From Steromphala cineraria (taxonomy: Eukaryota; Mollusca; Gastropoda; Trochida; Trochidae), in NCBI GenBank assembly GCA_916613615.1, contig OU744727.1, positions 1,766,593 to 1,830,592 on the forward strand: a DNA stretch of 64,000 nucleotides. Direction: 5' to 3'. This document shows positions 48,601 to 60,600 of the stretch, piece by piece (the stretch's first letter is position 1; each line of letters opens with the position of its first letter). The translations under genes and the position numbers were made by a program. Below the pieces are notes generated by a model, which saw nothing but the letters and a program-made list of their open reading frames with translations, was not told the DNA's origin and searched no databases.

Positions 48601-51600
48601 TATGCATACCAACAGTGTCAAATGTGTAGTAAATGTGAAAATGACATTATATTCGGATAAACAACACTTTTTAATGAATTTCAACCATATTCATGTGTTC
48701 TGCAGGCAGTATGGACGGAGAATCCATTCAAAGTGCAAAGGAGGCGATGCTTTTCTTCCTGAAGAGTTTACCGGTTGACTGTTTCTTCAACATCATCAGC
48801 TTTGGCAGCTCATATAAAGCTTTGTTCCCTGGGTACGCATATTTACCATATATAAACTTTCAAAAGGGTACTTTTTAACAAAACAGTACAAATCGGTACT
48901 GCGATGATGATTCCTAACCACGCATCAGTGAATTGAATTTTGATACATCACATATTTGGTAGATCACCGTTTTAATGTTTATAGGAAATAAACGATTTAC
49001 AAGATGATCATTCAGCATAAATGATACATGTATTAAAATGATATGATATGTTTTTCAATTTTCAAAGTAAGAAGGTTCTAAACCACAATAGAACCGAAAG
49101 ATGACAAACTCGGTCTACAAAGATCTCCAAATAACATCCATAAAATCTTCGTCACTGATGTATTCCAACACCAACCAGATGAATGTTATAATGTAACAAT
49201 GCAACCCCATATGTTCACAAACGTGTCTAAATAATTATTAGCGGGAGCATGCAATACAAGAAAGGGACACTGAAACAAGCAATGAACCTCCAAGCACATC
49301 TGAGAGCAGACATGGGAGGGACGGAGATCCTGAGACCTCTCGAGTTCGTGTACAGGAAGAAAGCTCAGGCTGGATATCCCAGACAGGTACTGGTGAAAGA
49401 AACGTCTACTTTTCGATGTCTTTGCATTATTACGTTTTCACTTTGCCTCGAAAGGGCATGATGCACAATCCCTTATTTTCTGTTCAAAACGAAAGTACAC
49501 GTCACATTTAAATATGATCAGGTCTAGAATATTATTTCAACTTATGCATCATTAGAAACAATTAAATAAGAATAAACTTCGAAATGCGTTGAGAATTTCT
49601 TTGATTTTACTTCTGTAATTTCACACTGTAAAATTAGAAGTTTTATAACAACAATCCTCTGTTATTTCAATGCTCATGTAATTGAATAAATGTTTTCATG
49701 CATACTGCATTAGTGGACAGTTTTTCAAGTTTTATGTTCTTATCACTGAATGTGGTGAAATCCTCAACATTTTGAAATGTGATTTTAACTAACAAATTAC
49801 ACTTCTGGCACTATTTAAAGATCTTCCTTCTAACTGACGGGGGTGTGTCTAATGCTGGAGAAGTGGTTTCCTTGGTGAAAAGAAACTCTTATGACAGCAG
49901 GTGAAATGCATTTATTTTTTATTGTGGTATTTACATTATTGATGCAACGTTTTAAGTAAGTAGCCAATTCAACGGAACATCTGGTTTAAGCTAAGATAAA
50001 AGGTGATAGGACATACGTTGCATTGATTGGTGAGATTTTTTAGGCATAAGATAATGAATATTAAAATTGTATCTCATAACTTGTACCAGAGGCTCAACGT
50101 TCTCCATCCAATTTATTGAGTCAGAAAAAAAGAAACAACATGTAAGTTGATCTATGTATTGACAGAACAGCTTTAAACATAACATAACAGAACATAACAT
50201 AACATAACATAACATAACAATTCAATATTTTCCAATCTTCATTTTCTTTACAGAGTGTTCACAGTTGGTATCGGAGCCGGAGTCTCCACAACCCTCGTCA
50301 GGAATGTTGCTAAAGCTGGAGGAGGAGAAGCTGAATTTGTCACTGACAGTCTCAATCTGCAGCAGAAGGTGATGCAGGGTCGCTAATGACTCAAATGCTT
50401 GTATTAGTTTAAGTAATAAGTGATACTAGTATTAGATCGACTATCTTATATGAAACTAATACCTTAAGCACCAACAAATGCTTGTATTAGTTTAAGTAAT
50501 AAGTGATACTAGTATTAGATCGACTATCATATATGAAACTAATACCTTAAGCACCAACAGTATCAATCTGCAGCAGGAGGTGATGCAGGGTCGCTAATAA
50601 CTCTGATACTAGTATTAGATCGACTATCTTTAATGAAACTAACACCTTAAGCACCAATAGTAAAATGCAGCAGAAGGTGATGCAGGGTCGCTAATAACTC
50701 ATATAATAGTATTAGATCGGCTATCTTATATGAAATAATCACCTTAAGCACCGACAGTCTCAATCTGCAGCAGAAGGTCATGCAGGATCGCTAATAACTC
50801 TGATACTAGTATTAGATCGACTATCTTTTATGAAACTAACACCTTAAGCACCAATAGTAATCTGCAGCAGAAGGTGATGCAGGGTCGCTAATAACTCATA
50901 TACTAGTATTAGATCGAATGTCTTATATGAAACTAACACCTTAAGCACCAACAGTATCAATCTGCAGCAGGAGGTGATGCAGGGTCGCTAATAACTCTGA
51001 TACTAGTATTAGATCGACTATCTTTTATGAAACTAACACCTTAAGCACCAACAGTATCAATCTGCAGCAGGAGGTGATGCAGGGTCGCTAATAACTCATA
51101 TAATAGTATTATATCGGCTATCTTATATGAAATAATCACCTTAAGCACCGACAGTCTCAATCTGCAGCAGAAGGTGATGCAGGGTCGCTAATGACTCAAA
51201 TACTAGTATGAGATCGACTATCTTCTATGAAATAATCACCTTTAGCACCGACAGTCTCAATCTGCAGCAGAAGGTGATGCAGGGTCGCTAATAACTCTGA
51301 TACTAGTATTAGATCGACTATCTTTTATGAAACTAACACCTTAAGCGCCAATAGTAATCTGCAGCAGAAGGTGATGCAGGGTCGCTAATAACTCTGATAC
51401 TAGTATTAGATCGACAATCTTATATGAAATAATCACCTTAAGCACCGACAGTCTCAATCTGCAGCAGAAGGTGATGCAGGGTCGCTAATAACTCATATAC
51501 TAGTATTAGATCGAATGTCTTATATGAAACTAACACCTTAAGCACCAACAGTATCAATCTGCAGCAGGAGGTGATGCAGGGTCGCTAATAACTCTGATAC

Positions 51601-54600
51601 TAGTATAAGATCGACTATCTTTTATGAAACTAACACCTTAAGCACCAATAGTATCAATCTGCAGCAGAAGGTGATGCAGGGTCGCTAATAACTCATATAC
51701 TAGTATTAGATCGACAATCTTATATGAAATAATCACCTTAAGCACCGAGAGTCTCAATCTGCAGCAGAAGGTGATGCAGGGTCGCTAATAACTCATATAC
51801 TAGTATTAGATCAACTTTCTTATATGAAACTAACACCTTAACCACCGACAATCTCAATCTGCAGCAGAAGGTGATGCAGGGTCGCTAATGACTCAAATAC
51901 TAGTATTAGATCAACTTTCTTATATGAAACTAACACCTTAACCACCGACAATCTCAATCTGCAGCAGAAGGTGATGCAGGGTCGCTAATGACTCAAATAC
52001 TACTATTGGATCGACAATATTATATGAAACTAACACCTTTAGCACTGACAGTCTCAATCTGCAGCAGAAGGTGATGCAGGGTCGCTAATAACTCAAATAC
52101 TAGTATTAGATCAACTTTCTTATATGAAACTAACACCTTAACCACCGACAATCTCAATCTGCAGCAGAAGGTGATGCAGGGTCGCTAATGACTCAAATAC
52201 TACTATTGGATCGACAATATTATATGAAACTAACACCTTTAGCACTGACAGTCTCAATCTGCAGCAGAAGGTGATGCAGGGTCGCTAATAACTCAAATAC
52301 TAGTATTAGATCAACTTTCTTATATGAAACTAACACCTTAACCACCGACAATCTCAATCTGCAGCAGAAGGTGATGCAGGGTCGCTAATGACTCAAATAC
52401 TACTATTGGATCGACAATATTATATGAAACTAACACCTTTAGCACTGACAGTCTCAATCTGCAGCAGAAGGTGATGCAGGGTCGCTAATAACTCATATAC
52501 TAGTATTAGATCGACAATCTTATATGAAATAATCACCTTAAGCACCGAGAGTCTCAATCTGCAGCAGAAGGTGATGCAGGGTCGCTAATAACTCATATAC
52601 TAGTATTAGATCAACTTTCTTATATGAAACTAACACCTTAACCACCGACAATCTCAATCTGCACCAGAAGGTGATGCAGGGTCGCTAATGACTCAAATAC
52701 TAGTATTAGATCAACTTTCTTATATGAAACTAACACCTTAACCACCGACAATCTCAATCTGCAGCAGAAGGTGATGCAGGGTCGCTAATGACTCAAATAC
52801 TACTATTGGATCGACAATATTATATGAAACTAACACCTTTAGCACTGACAGTCTCAATCTGCAGCAGAAGGTGATGCAGGGTCGCTAATGACTCAAATAC
52901 TAGTATTAGATCAACTTTCTTATATGAAACTAACACCTTAACCACCGACAATCTCAATCTGCAGCAGAAGGTGATGCAGGGTCGCTAATGACTCAAATAC
53001 TACTATTGGATCGACAATATTATATGAAACTAACACCTTTAGCACTGACAGTCTCAATCTGCAGCAGAAGGTGATGCAGGGTCGCTAATAACTCAAATGC
53101 TTGTATTAGTTTAAGTAATATTGATAATTTTTTATGTATTTTTACCGTATTCTCTGAATAATCTGAAATCAATAGGTACAACCAAAATAAAAATCAGATC
53201 AATATTCGTGAAATAAGACAGTAGGTAATTCAAATAATTTAGATGTTTGAAATTTGTAGCTAAGTGTTTGTAGCCAGTCTAAGTGCAGCGAATTACACTT
53301 AGGGAACCAGAATGACTATGATTTCGATAAACAGGAAGTGAGATCAATTCTACGCATGAAACAGTGACGTCACTGATTGTTGGATCGTTAAAGGCTACAG
53401 CAAGTGTTTGAGGGTGGTATACTTCAAATTCAAGATAGGTACTTTCTCGTTAATTAAAAAATCTGTTTTTGGTATCAAAATGTTTTCTGAAAGATTTGTC
53501 TACCCATAAATGTGCTCCAATACCATATTTTTTCGGAAGGGTTAGCTGGAAATGCAAGTCTGACCAAGCACCTTTAACTGAAACTAACACCTTAAGCACG
53601 GACAGTCTCAATCTGCAGCAGAAGGTGATGCAGGGTCGCTAATAACTCATATAATAGTATTAGATCGGCTATCTTATATGAAATAATCATCTTTAGCACC
53701 GACAGTCTCAATCTGCAGCAGAAGGTGATGCAGGGTCGCTAATAACTCTGATACTAGTATTAGATCGACTATCTTTTATGAAACTAACACCTTAAGCACC
53801 AATAGTAATCTGCAGCAGAAGGTGATGCAGGGTCGCTAATAACTCTGATACTAGTATTAGATCGACAATCTTATATGAAATAATCACCTTAAGCACCGAC
53901 AGTCTCAACCTGCAGCAGAAGGTGATGCAGGGTCGCTAATAACTCATATACTAGTATTAGATCGAATGTCTTATATGAAACTAACACCTTAAGCACCAAC
54001 AGTATCAATCTGCAGCAGGAGGTGATGCAGGGTCGCTAATAACTCTGATACTAGTATTAGATCGACTATCTTTTATGAAACTAACACCTTAAGCACCAAT
54101 AGTAATCTGCAGCAGAAGGTGATGCAGGGTCGCTAATAACTCATATACTAGTATTAGATCGAATGTCTTATATGAAACTAACACCTTAAGCACCAACAGT
54201 ATCAATCTGCAGCAGGATGTGATGCAGGGTCGCTAATAACTCTGATACTAGTATTAGATCGACTATCTTTTATGAAACTAACACCTTAAGCACCAATAGT
54301 ATCAATCTGCAGCAGAAGGTGATGCAGGGTCGCTTATAACTCATATACTAGTATTAGATCGACAATCTTATATGAAATAATCACCTTAAGCACCGACAGT
54401 CTCAATCTGCAGCAGAAGGTGATGCAGGGTCGCTAATAACTCATATACTAGTATTAGATCGACTGTCTTATATGAAACTAACACCTTAAGCACCAACAGT
54501 ATCAATCTGCAGCAGGAGGTGATGCAGGGTCGTTAATAACTCTGATACTAGTATTAGATCGACTATCTTTTATGAAACTAACACCTTAAGCACCAATAGT

Positions 54601-57600
54601 ATCAATCTGCAGCAGAAGGTGATGCAGGGTCGCTAATAACTCTGATACTAGTATTAGATCGACTATCTTATATGAAACTAATACCTTAAGCACCAACAGT
54701 ATCAATCTGCAGCAGGAGGTGATGCAGGGTCGCTAATAACTCTGATACTAGTATTAGATCGACTATCTTTTATGAAACTAACACCTTAAGCACCAATAGT
54801 AATCTGCAGCAGAAGGTGATGCAGGGTCGCTAATAACTCATATAATAGTATTAGATCTGCTATCTTATATGAAATAATCACCTTAAGCACCGACCGTCTC
54901 AATCTGCAGCAGAAGGTGATGCAGGGTCGCTAATGACTCAAATACTAGTATGAGATCGACTATCTTATATGAAATAATCACCTTTAGCACCGACAGTCTC
55001 AATCTGCAGCAGAAGGTGATGCAGGGTCGCTAATGACTCAAATACTAGTATTAAATCGACTTTCTTATATGAAACTAACACCTTAACCACCGACAGTCTC
55101 AATCTGCAGCAGAAGGTGATGCAGGGTCGCTAATGACTCAAATACTACTATTGGATCGACAATATTATATGAAACTAACACCTAAAGCACCAACAGTATC
55201 AATCTGCAGCAGAAGGTGATGCAGGGTCGCTAATAACTCAAATGCTTGTATTAGTTTAAGTAATATTGATAATTTTTTATGTATTTTTAACGTATTCTCT
55301 GAATAATCTGAAATCAATAGGTACAACCAAAATAAAAATCAGATCAATATTCGTGAAATAAGACAGTAGGTAATTCAAATAATTTAGATGTTTGAAATTT
55401 GTAGCTAAGTGTTTGTAGCCAGTCGAAGTGCAGCGAATTACACTTAGGGAACAAGAATGACCATGATTTCGATAAACAGGAAGTGAGATCAATTCTACGC
55501 ATGAAACAGTGACGTCACTGATTGTTGGATCGTTTAAGGCTACAGCAAGTGTTTGAGGGTGGTATACTTCAAATTCAAGATAGGTACTTTCTCGTTAATT
55601 AAAAAATCTGTTTTTTGGTATCAAAATGTTTTCTGAAAGATTTGTCTACCCATAAATGTGCTCCAATACCATATTTTTTCGGAAGGGTTAGCTGGAAATG
55701 CAAGTCTGACCAAGCACCTTTAACTGAAACTAACACCTTTAGCACCGACAGTCTCAATCTGCAGCAGAAGGTGATGCAGGGTCGCTAATAACTCTGATAC
55801 TAGTATTAGATCGACTATCTTTTATGAAACTAACACCTTAAGCACCAATAGTAATCTGCAGCAGAAGGTGATGCAGGGTCGCTAATAACTCTGATACTAG
55901 TATTAGATCGACAATCTTATATGAAATAATCACCTTAAGCACCGACAGTCTCAACCTGCAGCAGAAGGTGATGCAGGGTCGCTAATAACTCATATACTAG
56001 TATTAGATCGAATGTCTTATATGAAACTAACACCTTAAGCACCAACAGTATCAATCTGCAGCAGGAGGTGATGCAGGGTCGCTAATAACTCTGATACTAG
56101 TATTAGATCGACTATCTTTTATGAAACTAACACCTTAAGCACCAATAGTAATCTGCAGCAGAAGGTGATGCAGGGTCGCTAATAACTCATATACTAGTAT
56201 TAGATCGAATGTCTTATATGAAACTAACACCTTAAGCACCAACAGTATCAATCTGCAGCAGGATGTGATGCAGGGTCGCTAATAACTCTGATACTAGTAT
56301 TAGATCGACTATCTTTTATGAAACTAACACCTTAAGCACCAATAGTATCAATCTGCAGCAGAAGGTGATGCAGGGTCGCTTATAACTCATATACTAGTAT
56401 TAGATCGACAATCTTATATGAAATAATCACCTTAAGCACCGACAGTCTCAATCTGCAGCAGAAGGTGATGCAGGGTCGCTAATAACTCATATACTAGTAT
56501 TAGATCGACTGTCTTATATGAAACTAACACCTTAAGCACCAACAGTATCAATCTGCAGCAGGAGGTGATGCAGGGTCGTTAATAACTCTGATACTAGTAT
56601 TAGATCGACTATCTTTTATGAAACTAACACCTTAAGCACCAATAGTATCAATCTGCAGCAGAAGGTGATGCAGGGTCGCTAATAACTCTGATACTAGTAT
56701 TAGATCGACTATCTTATATGAAACTAATACCTTAAGCACCAACAGTATCAATCTGCAGCAGGAGGTGATGCAGGGTCGCTAATAACTCTGATACTAGTAT
56801 TAGATCGACTATCTTTTATGAAACTAACACCTTAAGCACCAATAGTAATCTGCAGCAGAAGGTGATGCAGGGTCGCTAATAACTCATATAATAGTATTAG
56901 ATCTGCTATCTTATATGAAATAATCACCTTAAGCACCGACCGTCTCAATCTGCAGCAGAAGGTGATGCAGGGTCGCTAATGACTCAAATACTAGTATGAG
57001 ATCGACTATCTTATATGAAATAATCACCTTTAGCACCGACAGTCTCAATCTGCAGCAGAAGGTGATGCAGGGTCGCTAATGACTCAAATACGAGTATTAA
57101 ATCGACTTTCTTATATGAAACTAACACCTTAACCACCGACAGTCTCAATCTGCAGCAGAAGGTGATGCAGGGTCGCTAATGACTCAAATACTACTATTGG
57201 ATCGACAATATTATATGAAACTAACACCTAAAGCACCAACAGTATCAATCTGCAGCAGAAGGTGATGCAGGGTCGCTAATAACTCAAATGGTTGTATTAG
57301 TTTAAGTAATATTGATAATTTTTTATGTATTTTTAACGTATTCTCTGAATAATCTGAAATCAATAGGTACAACCAAAATAAAAATCAGATCAATATTCGT
57401 GAAATAAGACAGTAGGTAATTCAAATAATTTAGATGTTTGAAATTTGTAGCTAAGTGTTTGTAGCCAGTCGAAGTGCAGCGAATTACACTTAGGGAACCA
57501 GAATGACCATGATTTCGATAAACAGGAAGTGAGATCAATTCTACGCATGAAACAGTGACGTCACTGATTGTTGGATCGTTTAAGGCTACAGCAAGTGTTT

Positions 57601-60600
57601 GAGGGTGGTATACTTCAAATTCAAGATAGGTACTTTCTCGTTAATTAAAAAATCTGTTTTTTGGTATCAAAATGTTTTCTGAAAGATTTGTCTACCCATA
57701 AATGTGCTCCAATACCATATTTTTTCGGAAGGGTTAGCTGGAAATGCAAGTCTGACCAAGCACCTTTAACTGAAACTAACACCTTTAGCACGGACAGTCT
57801 CAATCTGCAGCAGAAGGTGATGCAGGGTCGCTAATGACTCAAATACTAGTATGAGATCGACTATCTTCTATGAAATAATCACCTTTAGCACCGACAGTCT
57901 CAATCTGCAGCAGAAGGTGATGCAGGGTCGCTAATAACTCATATACTAGTATTAGATCGACTATCTTATATGAAACTAATACCTTAAGCACCAACAGTAT
58001 CAATCTGCAGCAGGAGGTGATGCAGGGTCGCTAATAACTCTGATACTAGTATTAGATCGACTATCTTTTATGAAACTAACACCTTAAGCACCAATAGTCA
58101 TCTGCAGCAGAAGGTGATGCAGGGTCGCTAATAACTCATATAATAGTATTAGATCGGCTATCTTATATGAAATAATCACCTTAAGCACCGACAGTCTCAA
58201 TCTGCAGCAGAAGGTGATGCAGGGTCGCTAATGACTCAAATACTAGTATGAGATCGACTATCTTCTATGAAATAATCACCTTTAGCACCAATAGTAATCT
58301 GCAGCAGAAGGTGATGCAGGGTCACTAATAACTCTGATACTAGTATTAGATCGACAATCTTATATGAAATAATCACCTTAAGCACCGACAGTCTCAATCT
58401 GCAGCAGAAGGTGATGCAGGGTCGCTAATAACTCTGATACTATAATTAGATCGACTATCTTTTATGAAACTAACACCTTAAGCACCAATAGTAATCTGCA
58501 GCAGAAGGTGATGCAGGGTCACTAATAACTCTGATACTAGTATTAGATCGACAATCTTATATGAAATAATCACCTTAAGCACCGACAGTCTCAATCTGCA
58601 GCAGAAGGTGATGCAGGGTCGCTAATAACTCATATACTAGTATTAGATCGAATGTCTTATATGAAACTAACACCTTAAGCACCAACAGTATCAATCTGCA
58701 GCAGGAGGTGATGCAGGGTCGTTAATAACTCTGATACTAGTATTAGATCGACTATCTTTTATGAAACTAACACCTTAAGCACCAATAGTATCAATCTGCA
58801 GCAGAAGGTGATGCAGGGTCGCTAATAACTCTGATACTAGTATTAGATCGACAATCTTATATGAAATAATCACCTTAAGCACTGACAGTCTCAATCTGCA
58901 GCAGAAGGTGATGCAGGGTCGCTAATAACTCATATACTAGTATTAGATCGAATGTCTTATATGAAACTAACACCTTAAGCACCAACAGTATCAATCTGCA
59001 GCAGGAGGTGATGCAGGGTCGTTAATAACTCTGATACTAGTATTAGATCGACTATCTTTTATGAAACTAACACCTTAAGCACCAATAGTATCAATCTGCA
59101 GCAGAAGGTGATGCAGGGTCGCTAATAACTCATATACTAGTATTAGATCGACAATCTTATATGAAATAATCACCTTAAGCACCGACAGTCTAAATCTGCA
59201 GCAGAAGGTGATGCAGGGTCGCTAATAACTCATATACTAGTATTAGATCGACAATCTTATATGAAATAATCACCTTAAGCACTGACAGTCTCAATCTGCA
59301 GCAGAAGGTGATGCAGGGTCGCTAATAACTCAAATGCTAGTATTAGATCGACAATCTTATATGAAATAATCACCTTAAGCACCGACAGTCTCAATCTGCA
59401 GCAGAAGGTGATGCAGGGTCGCTAATAACTCAAATACTAGATTGAGATCGACTTTCTTATAATAAATAATCAGCTTAAGCACCGACAGTTTCAATCTGCA
59501 GCAGAAGGTGATGTATGGTCGCTAATGACTCAAATGCTTGTATTAGATCGACTATCTTATATGAAATAAACACCGTGAGCACCGACTGTTTCAATCTGCA
59601 ACAGAAGGCAATGCAGGGTCGAAAATAACTCAAATACTTGTATTAGGTCGACTATCTTATATGAAATAAACACCTTAAGTACAAACAGTCTCATCTGCAG
59701 CAGAAAGTGATGCAGGATTTGTGCTGAGTCTACCTCAATTACGAGAATTGGATCGACTGTCTTAATTTTAATTGACTTGAATTAAAATCAACAACTCTGT
59801 TGACCTTTACGGAGATAGAAGATTTAATGTTTTTACTCTATATCGTTATTATATGAAGCTTTGATCTTTCAGTTCAGAATAACAACAAGTATTTGATCCC
59901 CAGGTGATGAAACTTCTGAAGGCTGCCTGTCAGCCTGCTGCTACTGATATAACGCTCGACCTTGACCTTCCTCCCGGACTCACAGTGGATCTGATGCTTC
60001 CCAAGGACATGCTGGTCATCTTCAGTGGACGGAGGGCTTCCATATTCGTCTTCTTGAGTGGACAGGTAAAAGATGCCCCTTTAAGTTCATTCGGCCTGTA
60101 AGGCAAAGGATTGAAAATGCGTTAATAGTCAAAATCATTATAACCTTTTAATGGCCGATTAATCTTTAAACAATTATCTTCTGAAGAAGGGGCTTATCGT
60201 ATTGAGAACAAATTCTTTATCAATCAATAATGAATAAAGAATAAGATGATTTTGTGGCCAATACTGTAGGGCTACTCTCCTAAACAACCACGATACTTTA
60301 CATCTTAGAAATTAATTTTATTTGCAGAATAATAAACAACTTCTCCGAGGGAAACCTTCAATGTTTTTAGACTTGTTAAACTGTTTTCAATGAAATGTTA
60401 CTTGATACTTGTACATAAGGTCGAAGGGTCACTTTTCTTTCTTAGGCGGCCACATCAGAGGGCAAAGCTCATCTGTCTGGAAAGATTTCGGGGACAAGCT
60501 TCAAGCACTCGATGGAGTTTGACTTGCAAACAGACGCCCAGGTCAACTCTGGTGAGTTCATCCACAGGATGGCCATGAAGGGCTTGATCAAAGACCTCGA

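Larger units (their letters stand above)
50369..59720 (+). repeat. Exon 10 donor mega-array, copy 2 (about 9.4 kb)
   Basis: About 79 monomers of 97-100 bp of the same kind as in copy 1, with three 485-bp spacers. The 51.8-53.1 kb part is dominated by a three-monomer motif (ATCAACTTTC, CTACTATTGGATCG, then TAGTATTAG) that is rare in copy 1. A block of about 2045 bp between spacers 6 and 7 is a recent duplication. The array is about 1.5 kb shorter than in copy 1, so array size is evolving independently. Confidence 0.95.
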
